From Pseudonocardia sp. (GTDB lineage: Bacteria > Actinomycetota > Actinomycetes > Mycobacteriales > Pseudonocardiaceae): 64,000 nucleotides of DNA. The stretch lies in assembly GCF_029263155.1 (NCBI RefSeq), contig NZ_JAJCYB010000101.1, forward strand, positions 50,375 to 114,374, in the 5' to 3' direction. The position numbers and the translations under genes were made by a program. This document shows positions 42,994 through 54,268 of this stretch, in pieces (positions within the stretch are counted from its first letter, which is position 1; the number at the start of each line of letters is the position of its first letter). The notes under the pieces are model-generated. The model was not told where the DNA came from, did not search any database, and worked only from the letters and a program-made list of their open reading frames with translations.

Positions 42994-44169
42994 TCAGCGT
43001 GGGGTGGACCTGACCGCGTCGGGCGTCGCGCGCAGCGAGGCCAGGTCGGCGAACCCGGACAGGGCCAGCGTCAGGTCCAGCTCGGCGAGCACGCTGCGCA
43101 GGACGTGCCGCACCCCGTCCTCACCACCCAGCGCGAGCCCGTAGGCGTAGGGGCGGCCCAGCAGCACGGCGTCGGCGCCCAGCGCCAGCGCGACCGCGGC
43201 GTCGGCGCCGGTGCGGATGCCCGAGTCGAACAGCACCGCGGCCCGCCCGTCCAGGGCGCCGACGATGCCCGGCAGCGCCTCCAGCGCGCCGATGGCCCGG
43301 TCGACCTGCCGGCCGCCGTGGTTGGACACCACCACCCCGTCCATCCCGGCGTCGACGGCCCGCAGCGCGTCGTCGACGTGCTGGACGCCCTTGAGCACGA
43401 TCGGCCCGTCCCAGTGCTCGCGGATCAGGTCGAGGCGGTCCCAGCGCAGCGCGGTGCCGGTGAACATCGGCACCCAGCGCCCGACCGCCGCCATCAGGTC
43501 GTCCTCGGGGGCCGAGGCGAGGCCGGCCCGGAACGCCGGGTCGGAGAACGGGATCGCCGTGCCGACGCCGCGCAGGAACGGCAGGTAGGAGCCGTCGAGA
43601 TCGGCCGGGCGCCAGCCCAGGGTCCACGTGTCCAGCGTGACGACCAGGGTGGTGTAGCCCGCGGCGCGGGCGCGCTGCAGCAGGCTGACGGTGACGGCGT
43701 CCTCGGTGGGCCAGTAGAGCTGGAACCAGCGGGGACCCTCCCCGGAGGCCTCGGCGACCTCCTCGAGGGTGTGCGAGGCGGCCGTCGACAGGACCATCGG
43801 CACGCCCAGCGCCGCCGCCGCCCGGGCCACCGCGAGCTCGCCGTCGGGATGCAGGATCGACAGCACGCCGATCGGGGCCGCCAGCAGCGGCGCGGGCATC
43901 GCGGTGCCGAGCAGGGTGGTGGACCAGTCCCGCTCGGTCGTGTCGCGCAGCATCCGCGGCACGAGCGCGGCCCGGTCGAACGCGGCCCGGTTGGCGCGCA
44001 TCGTGGCGCCGGAGCCGGCCCCGCCCGCGACGTAGCCGAAGGGCCCGTCGGTGAGCACGGCGCGCGCGGCGGTCTCCAGCTGCGCGGGGTCGGTGGGGTA
44101 CCCGGGTACCTCGCCACCGAGCCCGCGCAGGTAGATCTCGGCGGCGTACGAGGAGAACGGCACGGTCAT
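42994..44169 (-). CDS. FMN-dependent alpha-hydroxy acid oxidase (lactate 2-monooxygenase-like)
   Basis: 391 residues. FMN/TIM-barrel enzyme: AAPIGVLSILHPDGE, LVVTLDTWTLGWRP, substrate loop, active-site His in VVSNHGGRQVDRAIGALEAL (exactly 20), then FDSGIRTGADAAVALALGAD and LLGRPYAYGLALGGE. The spacing and the WRPADL segment match the lactate 2-monooxygenase subgroup. Cytoplasmic. Divergent from the DUF427 gene with 56 bases between starts. Confidence 0.88.
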   Translation of the reverse strand: MTVPFSSYAAEIYLRGLGGEVPGYPTDPAQLETAARAVLTDGPFGYVAGGAGSGATMRANRAAFDRAALVPRMLRDTTERDWSTTLLGTAMPAPLLAAPIGVLSILHPDGELAVARAAAALGVPMVLSTAASHTLEEVAEASGEGPRWFQLYWPTEDAVTVSLLQRARAAGYTTLVVTLDTWTLGWRPADLDGSYLPFLRGVGTAIPFSDPAFRAGLASAPEDDLMAAVGRWVPMFTGTALRWDRLDLIREHWDGPIVLKGVQHVDDALRAVDAGMDGVVVSNHGGRQVDRAIGALEALPGIVGALDGRAAVLFDSGIRTGADAAVALALGADAVLLGRPYAYGLALGGEDGVRHVLRSVLAELDLTLALSGFADLASLRATPDAVRSTPR

Positions 44170-44225
44170 CGGCCGAACCTACTGGCAACGGAATGTTCGC
44201 GCCGTCACAGCGCGTTGTCCCCGAC

Positions 44226-45023
44226 ATGGGCCTCACTCGCACCGACGGACCGCTGTCCCCGCACCCGCCGCAGAGCGTCAACTACGCGATCGACGGCCCG
44301 GCGCACAAACTGCTCATGCACCCGTTCCCGCGCCGCGTACGCGCCGAGTTCGCCGGTCGCACGGTGCTGGACTCCACCCGCGGCGTCCTTGTCCACGAGA
44401 CGGCGTTGCTGCCCCAACTGTACGTGCCGGAGGCCGATCTCGACGCCACCGCGTTCGTCGCCACCGACCACACGACGCACTGCCCGTTCAAGGGCGACGC
44501 CGCCTACCGGTCGCTGCGGGTCGGGGACCGGGTCGTGGAGAACGCGCTGTGGGCCTACCCGGAGCCCGTGCGCACCGCCGCGTGGCTGGCCGGCTACGCG
44601 GCGCTGTACTGGGAGGCCGCCGACGCCTGGTTCGACGAGGACGAGCAGGTGTACGCCCACCTCACCGATCCCTACACGCGCGTCGACGTCCGGCCGACCA
44701 GCCGGCACGTGCAGGTGCTCGCCGGCGACGTGCTGGTGGCCGAGTCGCACGCGCCCCTGCGCCTGGACGAGACCGGCCTGCCGACACGCTGGTACCTCGC
44801 GCCCGAGGACGTGATGGTGGGGCTCGAGCCCAGCGACACGAGCATGCGCTGCCCGTACAAGGGGCGGTCCAGCTACTGGACGGTGCGGCTGCCCGACGGG
44901 TCGGCGATCACCGACGCGGGCTGGAGCTACCCCGACCCGCTGCCCGAGTCCAGCCGGATCGCCGGGCGGGTCAGCTTCCTGCACGACGACCTGCGCACCG
45001 TGGTGGACGGCACGGAGGTCTGA
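44226..45023 (+). CDS. Tandem DUF427 protein
   Basis: 265 residues from ATG 44226, with two DUF427 domains (about 30-125 and 150-250). Both carry the family pattern: the first DHTTHCPFKGDAAYRSLRVG and YPEPVRTAAWLAGYAALYW, the second TSMRCPYKGRSSYWTVRLP and SYPDPLPESSRIAGRVSFL. Function unknown; the family is a small beta-barrel. Convergent with the MarR gene. Confidence 0.88.
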   Translation: MGLTRTDGPLSPHPPQSVNYAIDGPAHKLLMHPFPRRVRAEFAGRTVLDSTRGVLVHETALLPQLYVPEADLDATAFVATDHTTHCPFKGDAAYRSLRVGDRVVENALWAYPEPVRTAAWLAGYAALYWEAADAWFDEDEQVYAHLTDPYTRVDVRPTSRHVQVLAGDVLVAESHAPLRLDETGLPTRWYLAPEDVMVGLEPSDTSMRCPYKGRSSYWTVRLPDGSAITDAGWSYPDPLPESSRIAGRVSFLHDDLRTVVDGTEV

Positions 45024-45038
45024 CCGGGCGGGATCTGC

Positions 45039-45506
45039 TCAGTCGTCGTCCACCAGCAGGGCCTCCAGTGCCGGCATCGCGGCGGCCAGCGCGGCGCGCT
45101 GGGCGTCGTCGAGGCGGGCGAGGCGGCGGGCGACGAGCGCGGTGCGGTGCGTGCGCACCTCAGCCAGCGCGGCGGCGCCCGGCTCCGACAGCGACACCAG
45201 CACCCCGCGCGCGTCCTGCGGGTCCGGGGCGCGCCGCACCAGGCCCTGCTCGTCGAGCGCGGAGAGCACGCGGCTCATCGTCGGTGCCGTGACGGCCTCG
45301 CGCCGCGCCAGCTCGGAGAGCCGCAGCGGCCCGTGCTGCTCCACCGTGACCAGCGCCGAGAGCTGCAGCGGCGGGATCGACTCGCGGCCGTCGATGCGGA
45401 TCCGCCGGTGCAGCCGCCCGACCGCGAGCCTCAGGTGGGCGGCCAGCTCGGTGAGGCCGTCGGGCTGCTCGTCATGGACCGGGGGCGCGTCGTGCATGGC
45501 GCGCAT
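45039..45506 (-). CDS. MarR family transcriptional regulator
   Basis: 155 residues. Winged helix: LSALVTVEQHGPLRLSELAR, EAVTAPTMSRVLSALDEQGL and the wing RAPDPQDARGVLVSLSE, all typical of MarR. A start at ATG 45497 is an alternative. Target unknown; it begins 9 bases after the end of coaA on the same strand, so it may be transcribed with it. Confidence 0.9.
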   Translation of the reverse strand: MRAMHDAPPVHDEQPDGLTELAAHLRLAVGRLHRRIRIDGRESIPPLQLSALVTVEQHGPLRLSELARREAVTAPTMSRVLSALDEQGLVRRAPDPQDARGVLVSLSEPGAAALAEVRTHRTALVARRLARLDDAQRAALAAAMPALEALLVDDD

Positions 45507-45515
45507 CGTGCCAGG

Positions 45516-46472
45516 TCAGACCTTGCGCAGCCGCACCCCGGTCACGCTGTGGTCGGGTCCCTTGCGCAGCACCAGGCTGGCCCGGCCGCGGGTGGGCAGG
45601 ATGTTGCGTTCCAGGTTGGGCCCGTTGATCTCCGCCCAGATGCTCAGGGCGCGGGCCACCGCCTCGGCCTCGTCGAGCTGGGCGTAGCGGCGGAAGTAGG
45701 AGTCCGGGTTGCGGAACGCGGTCTCGCGCAGCCGCAGGAACCGCTCGACGTACCAACGCCGGATGTCGTCGGTGGCGGCGTCGACGTAGACCGAGAAGTC
45801 GATGAAGTCGCTGACGGCCAGCGCCGCCCGCCCCGGCAGGCTGGACGCGGGCTGGAGCACGTTGAGGCCCTCCAGCAGGAGGATGTCGGGCCGGTGCACC
45901 GTGAGCCGCCCGTCCGGGACGATGTCGTAGACGAGGTGCGAGTACAGCGGCGCGGTCACCTCGGCGCGGCCGGCCTTGACCTCGGTGACGAACCGCAGCA
46001 GCGCGCGCCGGTCGTAGCTCTCCGGGAAGCCCTTGCGCGCCATCAGGTCGCGGCGGGCGAGCTCGGCGTTGGGGTGCAGGAAGCCGTCGGTCGTCACCAG
46101 CTCCACGCGGGGATGCTGCGGCCAGCGGGCCAGCAGCAGGCGCAGCAGCCGTGCGGTGGTGGACTTGCCCACCGACACCGACCCGGCGACCCCGATGACG
46201 AACGGGGTGCGGGCGTTCTGGGCGCCCAGGAACGTGCGGTACGCGCGGTAGAGGCGCCCGCCCTCCTGCACGTGCAGCGTCAGCAGCCGCGACAGCGGCA
46301 GGTAGACCTCGCGGACCTCGTCGAGATCGACCTCGTCGCCGAGGCTGCGCACCTGGTCGAGCTCCTCGGCCGTGAGCGGCAGGGGCGTCGAGGTTCCCAG
46401 CCTCGCCCAGGACGGCCGGTCGAAGTCGACGAACGGCGAGGACGCGTCGCGGGCCAGGCGGCTGCCGTTCAT
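45516..46472 (-). CDS. coaA: Type I pantothenate kinase
   Basis: 318 residues. P-loop GVAGSVSVGKSTTARLL, then VELVTTDGFLHPN, GFPESYDRRALLRFV and PDILLLEGLNVLQ, which are the CoaA-type signatures. Catalyses the first committed step of coenzyme A synthesis, ATP-dependent phosphorylation of pantothenate; the cytoplasmic enzyme is feedback-inhibited by CoA in this family. Divergent from the CNNM pair. Confidence 0.95.
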   Translation of the reverse strand: MNGSRLARDASSPFVDFDRPSWARLGTSTPLPLTAEELDQVRSLGDEVDLDEVREVYLPLSRLLTLHVQEGGRLYRAYRTFLGAQNARTPFVIGVAGSVSVGKSTTARLLRLLLARWPQHPRVELVTTDGFLHPNAELARRDLMARKGFPESYDRRALLRFVTEVKAGRAEVTAPLYSHLVYDIVPDGRLTVHRPDILLLEGLNVLQPASSLPGRAALAVSDFIDFSVYVDAATDDIRRWYVERFLRLRETAFRNPDSYFRRYAQLDEAEAVARALSIWAEINGPNLERNILPTRGRASLVLRKGPDHSVTGVRLRKV

Positions 46473-46583
46473 GAACGGTCAACCTAGATCGCACGGCGGC
46501 CGAGGGCAGCCGGGGGTGACGCGCCACTCACCGCCGGCCACCCGCGGTGCCTACACTGGCGCCTCCGAGAACGAGGAGCAGCC

Positions 46584-46649
46584 GTGCCCACCGCACGTCA
46601 CGCCCACGCGGGTCGCCGCACGTTCCGCACGACAGCGGTGTGCGCATGA
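46584..46649 (+). CDS. 21-residue upstream ORF coupled to the CNNM gene
   Basis: GTG 46584 lies 6 bases after a strong GAGGAG site; the frame encodes a short basic, His/Arg-rich peptide ending TTAVCA and stops at TGA 46647-46649, overlapping the next ATG by ATGA. The following CNNM gene has no ribosome site of its own, so its translation should depend on this ORF. A -10-like TACACT lies at 46552-46557. Too short for a family call. Confidence 0.55.
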   Translation: MPTARHAHAGRRTFRTTAVCA

Positions 46650-47956
46650 CGGTCCTGCTGTCCGTCCTGGGTCTGGTCGGTGTGGCCGCGCTCACGATGG
46701 GCACGTTCGTGTCCGTGGCGTCGGAGTTCGCGCTGACCGCGCTGGAGCGCAGCCAGGTGGACGCCAACGTCGCCGAGGTCGGGGACCGGCGGTCGCGCAC
46801 CGTGCAGCGCGCCCACCGCGGCCTGTCGTTCCAGCTCTCGGGCAGCCAGCTGGGCATCACGGTGACGACCCTGGTCACCGGCTACATCGCCGAGCCTGCC
46901 ATCGCCTCGCTGTTCCGGCCCGCGCTCGACGCCGCGGGTCTTCCCGAGGGCCCGGCGGCCACCGCGGCCACGGTGCTGTCGCTGCTGGCCGTCACCACGC
47001 TGTCGATGGTGTTCGGCGAGCTGGTGCCCAAGAACCTCGCCATCGCCGACCCGCTGCGCACCGCCCGCGCCGTGGTGCCCCTGCAGAGCGCGTTCGCGCA
47101 CGCGTTCCGCCGGCTGATCGGCGGGCTCAACTCCGCGGCCAACTCGGTGGTGCGCCGGCTGGGCGTGGAGCCCGCCGAGGAGCTGCGCTCCGCCCGGTCC
47201 CCGCGGGAGCTGAGCTCCCTGGTCCGCTCCAGCGCCGTGAGCGGGACCCTCGACGCCGGCACGGCGGCCCTGCTGGACCGCTCGCTGCGCTTCACCGACC
47301 GCGTCGCGGAGGACCTGATGACGCCGCGGGTGCGCGTCGTGTCGCTCGCGGCCACCGAGACCCTCGACGACCTGGTCGCGCTCGCCCGCCGCACCGGATT
47401 CTCGCGGTTCCCCGTCGACGACCGCGACCCCGACACCGTGCTCGGGGTGGTGCACGTCAAGCAGGCCTTCGGGGTGCGTGATCGCGGCGTCGCGCTGCGC
47501 GAGCTCGTGCGACCCGTGCCGACGGTGCCGGCGTCCCTGGACGGCGACGCGCTGCTCACGCGGCTGCGGGCGTCGGGGCTGCAGATGGCGGTGGTGGTCG
47601 ACGAGTACGGCGGGACCGCCGGAATCGTCACGCTGGAGGACCTGATCGAGGAGATCGTCGGGGACGTCCACGACGAGCACGACGGCGCCGAGCAGGCCCA
47701 GGTGCGCCTGCTCGGCGACAGCGGCTGGCTCGTGTCCGGGTTGCTGCGCGCCGACGAGCTGGCCGACGCGACCGGCTTCACGATGCCCGACGGCCCCTAC
47801 GAGACGCTCGCCGGGCTGGTGCTGGCGCGGCTGGGCCGGCTGCCCGACGTCGGCGACGAGCTGGTCGTCGACGGCCGCCGCCTCACGGTGACCCGCCGCG
47901 ACCGCAACCGCGTGGCCGAGCTGCGCCTGCACCCGGAGGTGGTCGATCGTGGGTAG
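46646..47956 (+). CDS. CNNM/CorC-type membrane protein with CBS pair, first of two
   Basis: 436 residues. N-terminal DUF21/CNNM transmembrane domain (about 1-190, with SEFALTALERSQV and FGELVPKNLAIADP), then two CBS domains (MTPRVRVVSLAATETLDDLV; AVVVDEYGGTAGIVTLEDLIEEIVGD given by its first 20: AVVVDEYGGTAGIVTLEDLI) and a C-terminal CorC/HlyC domain (YETLAGLVLARLGRLPDVGD). Family members export or regulate Mg2+/Co2+. Overlaps the second CNNM gene by 8 bases. Start follows the coupled upstream ORF. Confidence 0.9.
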   Translation: MTVLLSVLGLVGVAALTMGTFVSVASEFALTALERSQVDANVAEVGDRRSRTVQRAHRGLSFQLSGSQLGITVTTLVTGYIAEPAIASLFRPALDAAGLPEGPAATAATVLSLLAVTTLSMVFGELVPKNLAIADPLRTARAVVPLQSAFAHAFRRLIGGLNSAANSVVRRLGVEPAEELRSARSPRELSSLVRSSAVSGTLDAGTAALLDRSLRFTDRVAEDLMTPRVRVVSLAATETLDDLVALARRTGFSRFPVDDRDPDTVLGVVHVKQAFGVRDRGVALRELVRPVPTVPASLDGDALLTRLRASGLQMAVVVDEYGGTAGIVTLEDLIEEIVGDVHDEHDGAEQAQVRLLGDSGWLVSGLLRADELADATGFTMPDGPYETLAGLVLARLGRLPDVGDELVVDGRRLTVTRRDRNRVAELRLHPEVVDRG

Positions 47957-49010
47957 CGACCTGATCGCCCTGCTCGCCGCGATCGCCCTGCTGGCCGGCA
48001 ACGCGTTCTTCGTGGGTGCCGAGTTCGCGCTGGTCTCGGCCCGCCGCGACCGGCTGGAGTCGATGGCGGGCTCGGGCCACGGTGCGGCGGCCATCGTGCT
48101 GCGGGCCCACGCCGACCTGTCCCGGATGCTTGCGGCGTCCCAGCTCGGCATCACGATCTGCTCGCTGCTGCTGGGCCGCCTCGGGGAGCCCGCGGTCGCG
48201 CACCTGATCGAGAAGCCGCTGGAGTGGGTCGGGATGCCGGAGGCGCTGCTGCACCCCCTGGCGTTCGCGGCGTCGCTCGCGATCGTGGTCGTCGCGCACA
48301 TGGTGCTCGGCGAGATGGTGCCCAAGAACATCGCGATCGCCGGTCCGGAACGCGCGGCGCTGTGGCTGGTCCCGCCGTTCCTGGTGTTCACCCGGGCCGC
48401 CGCGCCGCTGATCGGCTTCTTCAACTTCCTGGCCAACGGCGTGCTCCGGCTCTTCGGGGTCGAGCCGCGCGACGAGCTGGAGGCGGCGTTCACCTCCGGC
48501 GAGCTGGCCGACCTGATCACCGAGTCGCGCGCCGAGGGCTTCCTCGACGACGACGAGACCAGCCGGCTCACCCGCACGCTGCGCTCGGCCCAGGCCACCG
48601 TCGCCGACGTGCTGATCTCCGTGGCCGCCCTGGTGACGCTGCCGCCGCACCCGGTCGTCGGCGACGTCGCCCGCGCGGTGGCCGACACCGGCTACTCCCG
48701 GTTCCCGCTGCGTTCCGCGGACGGCCGCCTCACCGGGTACCTGCACGTCAAGGACATCCTCGACCTCGCCGACGACGAGCAGGCCGCGGTGCCGCCGGGC
48801 CGGGTCCGCGCGCTGCCGGAGGTACCGATCACCGCGCGCCTGGACGAGGCGCTCGCCGTGCTGCGCCGGCAACGCTCGCACCTGGGCCGGGTGGTCGGCC
48901 GGGACGGCGCCACCGTCGGCACGGTCACGATGGAGGACCTCGTCGAGCGCTACGTCGGGGTGGTCCGCGACGCCACCCACGCCCCCGGCGACCAGTTGCG
49001 GCCCACGTAG
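47949..49010 (+). CDS. CNNM/CorC-type membrane protein, second of two
   Basis: 353 residues, GTG start inside the end of the first paralogue. CNNM transmembrane domain (GAEFALVSARRDRLESM, LGEMVPKNIAIAGP) and two CBS domains (GYSRFPLRSADGRLTGYLHV; GTVTMEDLVERYVGVV). It ends shortly after the second CBS and lacks the C-terminal CorC domain of its partner. Tandem unequal pairs of this type are common in actinobacteria and probably form heteromers. Confidence 0.9.
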   Translation: MGSDLIALLAAIALLAGNAFFVGAEFALVSARRDRLESMAGSGHGAAAIVLRAHADLSRMLAASQLGITICSLLLGRLGEPAVAHLIEKPLEWVGMPEALLHPLAFAASLAIVVVAHMVLGEMVPKNIAIAGPERAALWLVPPFLVFTRAAAPLIGFFNFLANGVLRLFGVEPRDELEAAFTSGELADLITESRAEGFLDDDETSRLTRTLRSAQATVADVLISVAALVTLPPHPVVGDVARAVADTGYSRFPLRSADGRLTGYLHVKDILDLADDEQAAVPPGRVRALPEVPITARLDEALAVLRRQRSHLGRVVGRDGATVGTVTMEDLVERYVGVVRDATHAPGDQLRPT

Positions 49011-49502
49011 CCCTGTCGGGTCCGCGCGGTCAGCGGGCTGCCGCGTCCACCCGGCCGGTGCGGTGCGGGATCCCGGTCGGGGCCGTGAGGGCGTGCCCGG
49101 CCGCCGGCCCGGGCAGCCCGCGCTGCCCGCGGGCCCTTCCGCGGCCGGTGCCTCCCCCGACGGGGCTGCCGGTGATCGTGCGTTCGGAACGCCCGGCGGT
49201 GCGGGGCACGCCTGCCGGTTCCGAGACGTCGATCTTCGCGGTCCGCCCACCTCATGATCGACGACGCGGAAGCCGCGGGCGTGTCCCGCCGCGCTGCGGG
49301 TTCCGAGATGCCGATCTTGCGCTCGGGGGCCAGCGGCGGCGGTTCGTCGGCGGCACCGTCCCGTGCCGTCCGGACCGGTGCGGCGCCCGGCGTCACGGGG
49401 TACGTGTGCGACGCGGCGGGCACGATCCCAGGGCCCGCCGGTGCGGCCGGCGGCCGTCGGACGCCACGGTCGCGGGGCGGCCGGGCCGGTACCGTTGCCG
49501 CC
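49011..49502. other. Intergenic region without a supported gene
   Basis: 492 bases. Frames here lack family features. A ~22-bp imperfect direct repeat built on GGTTCCGAGA and CGATCTT occurs at about 49216-49238 and 49299-49321. No RNA gene or clear promoter was seen. Confidence 0.5.
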
Positions 49503-50360
49503 GTGGTGCAGGTGGTGCTCGACGAGTCGCAGTGGCGGGCTCGGGCCGCCGCGCACCGCGCCCGGGTCGAGCGCTGGACCGGGCCGCACCGCGAGCGGCG
49601 CAGGCGCCGCGAGCCGCACCCCGTCCTGGACTTCCTGTTCACCTACTACTCGCTGAGACCCGCCGGTCTCGAGCAGTGGCACCCCGGGCCGGGCGTCGCG
49701 CTGCGGGGCGCCGAGGACTACCTGGGCCGCCCCGGCTATGTCCGGGACGGCGACGCGGTCCGGCTCGAACCGTCGGCCCTCCCCGGACGGCTGGCCGGTA
49801 CGGCCGGGTTCGTCCGGGCCCTCTTGGCCGCCACCGCGGCGCGCCCGCCCCGGCTGGGCTGCTTCGGGTTGCACGAGTGGGCGATGGTGTATCGCACGGA
49901 CACGCCACGACACGGCGCGCTGCCGCTGCGGCTGGGCGCGGCCGGCACCGACGCGGTCGTCGAGTCGTTGCCGGTGCACTGCACCCACCATGACGCCTAC
50001 CGGTTCTTCACCGCCGCGGCCCGCCCCCGCAACGCCCTCGTGCCCACGCGGGAGGAGCAGGTCGCCCACGAGCAGCCGGGCTGCCTGCACGCCACCATGG
50101 ACCTCTACAAGTGGGCCTACAAGCTGGCCCCGGCCACCCCGTCGGAGCTGCTGGGCGACTGCTTCGCCCTGGCGGTCGAGGTGCGCGAGCTCGACATGCG
50201 GGCCAGCCCGTACGACCTGGCCGACCTCGGCCACTCCCCCGTGCCGATCGAGACACCCGCGGGCCGGGCCGAGTACGCCCGCGCCCAGTCGGCGTTCGCC
50301 GAGCGCGCCGCCCCGCTGCGGCGTCGCCTGCTCGCCCTCTGCGACACCCTCCTCTCCTGA
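49503..50360 (+). CDS. Conserved actinobacterial protein (annotated elsewhere as 3-methyladenine DNA glycosylase)
   Basis: 285 residues from GTG 49503. The N-terminus WRARAAAHRARVERWTGPH and HPVLDFLFTYYSLRPAGLEQ are the hallmark of a family that databases often name 3-methyladenine DNA glycosylase, but I see no glycosylase helix-hairpin-helix or catalytic Asp motif that would prove this. Several conserved His (FGLHEWAMVYR, VHCTHHDAYRFF) could bind metal. Function should be treated as unknown. Confidence 0.7.
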   Translation: MVQVVLDESQWRARAAAHRARVERWTGPHRERRRRREPHPVLDFLFTYYSLRPAGLEQWHPGPGVALRGAEDYLGRPGYVRDGDAVRLEPSALPGRLAGTAGFVRALLAATAARPPRLGCFGLHEWAMVYRTDTPRHGALPLRLGAAGTDAVVESLPVHCTHHDAYRFFTAAARPRNALVPTREEQVAHEQPGCLHATMDLYKWAYKLAPATPSELLGDCFALAVEVRELDMRASPYDLADLGHSPVPIETPAGRAEYARAQSAFAERAAPLRRRLLALCDTLLS

Positions 50361-50508
50361 TCGTCCGGGCCGCCGCCCGGTGGTCAAGGCTGTTGCTCGT
50401 TGTCAGTGATCGAATGACGATTCGCAGCGTCAAGGATTCATTGACCTAAGAAGGGCCGAGGCGCTGGAACCGGACGTATCAGCGCCCGCTCCACCCGCTC
50501 AGATGACC

Positions 50509-50541
50509 GGGTGGGTGAAGTTGAGGGGGCTTCACCCACCC
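50509..50541. terminator. Hairpin between convergent genes
   Basis: 12-bp perfect stem GGGTGGGTGAAG with 50530-50541, 9-base loop. Lies 17 bases from the gcvP stop and downstream of the plus-strand gene; likely two-way terminator. Confidence 0.7.
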
Positions 50542-50557
50542 AGTACGGGCCCCACGA

Positions 50558-53410
<2,853 letters not shown>

Positions 53411-53462
53411 GTGGGCGACCTCCGGACGGCGCGAACGGGCAGGGCGGTACCGCGATGCCCTC

Positions 53463-53650
53463 CCCCTCTGTCGCTGCCCGAGATCGGGCGCCTGAGAGAT
53501 TCACCCCACGTGCTGGGCTTTCCCCGTCGGCGGACGGTGACCCGTCACTCTCCAGAGGCGTCTGCCCGCGCGGTCCGTGCTGCCTGAGAGGTTCCGGGGA
53601 GGAGTTGCTCCTTCGGCGCCCGGCCTGAGATCGACCGGGTCTCTTCCGCG
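53463..53650 (-). promoter_or_regulatory. Tandem glycine riboswitch before gcvP
   Basis: Read on the minus strand, aptamer 1 (about 53580-53650) has GGAAGAGACC, GCGCCGAAGGAGCAA and CCTCTCAGGCA; aptamer 2 (about 53463-53562) has CTGGAGAGTGACGGGTCACC, GGGGAAAGCCC and AATCTCTCAGGCGCCC, closed by CCTCTG/CAGAGG. This is the standard two-aptamer glycine riboswitch, which in most gcv leaders turns expression on when glycine is high. Confidence 0.88.
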
Positions 53651-53720
53651 CGGCCGTCGACCGCGGCCACAGCCTACCCGCATCCACGGCCCCGCACCGG
53701 AGCCGCCGCGCATCCGGCCG

Positions 53721-53815
53721 GCTTCTCGCGCACCGAGCCGCGCCTCGCGCGCCGAGCCGCGCCTCGCGCGCCGAATTGCGCCTCGCGCGCCGAGCTGCGC
53801 CTCGCGCGCCGTCGG
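53721..53815. repeat. 19-bp minisatellite, five copies
   Basis: Copies at 53721, 53740, 53759, 53778 and 53797, each 19 bases; consensus GCGCCTCGCGCGCCGAGCC. Copies 2-5 share the first 15 bases (GCGCCTCGCGCGCCG), copy 1 is diverged. Non-coding, between the riboswitch and the YiaAB-like gene. Confidence 0.85.
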
Positions 53816-53949
53816 CGGCGCGCGGGACGCGGTTCCGTGCGCAGACCGCGCCCGTGGACACGCAAGGACCCGGGCGAGTCGGATCCGTGACCGCGCGCCC
53901 GTACTTGCACGGACGCGCCGCCACGCGCGCCGCCGCCAGACTTCGCGGC

Positions 53950-54240
53950 ATGACCACGAACCCGCCGCCCGCCTCGCCCACCACCGCCGCGTTCCACGTC
54001 CAGGCGATCCTGTCCTTCGCGGTCGCCCTGTGCGCCGTCACCGTCGCCGTGATCTACCTGCCCGCCGACCCCTGGGTCCGGGCCTTCCTGGCCCTGGGCG
54101 TCCTCTACGTCACGACCTCGGCCTTCACGCTGGCCAAGACGATCCGCGACCGCCAGGAGATCACCACGGTCGTCACCCGCGTCGACCAGGCCCGGGTCGA
54201 CAAGCTGCTCGCCGAGCACGACCCCTACGCGATCCGCTGA
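53950..54240 (+). CDS. YiaA/YiaB-type two-helix membrane protein
   Basis: 96 residues from ATG 53950. Two hydrophobic segments (ILSFAVALCAVTVAVIYLP and VRAFLALGVLYVTTSAFTLA) then a charged tail ending in LLAEHDPYAIR. FHVQAILSFAVAL is the YiaAB two-helix domain pattern. Function unknown. Convergent with the MerR gene. No strong ribosome site. Confidence 0.78.
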   Translation: MTTNPPPASPTTAAFHVQAILSFAVALCAVTVAVIYLPADPWVRAFLALGVLYVTTSAFTLAKTIRDRQEITTVVTRVDQARVDKLLAEHDPYAIR

Positions 54241-54268
54241 CCCCGGGCGACACCCGGCTCGGGTCGGG

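Noticed and set aside
49503..50360. Calling the gene a proven 3-methyladenine DNA glycosylase
   Set aside because: The name is common for this family but no glycosylase motif is visible, so the product is reported as of unknown function.
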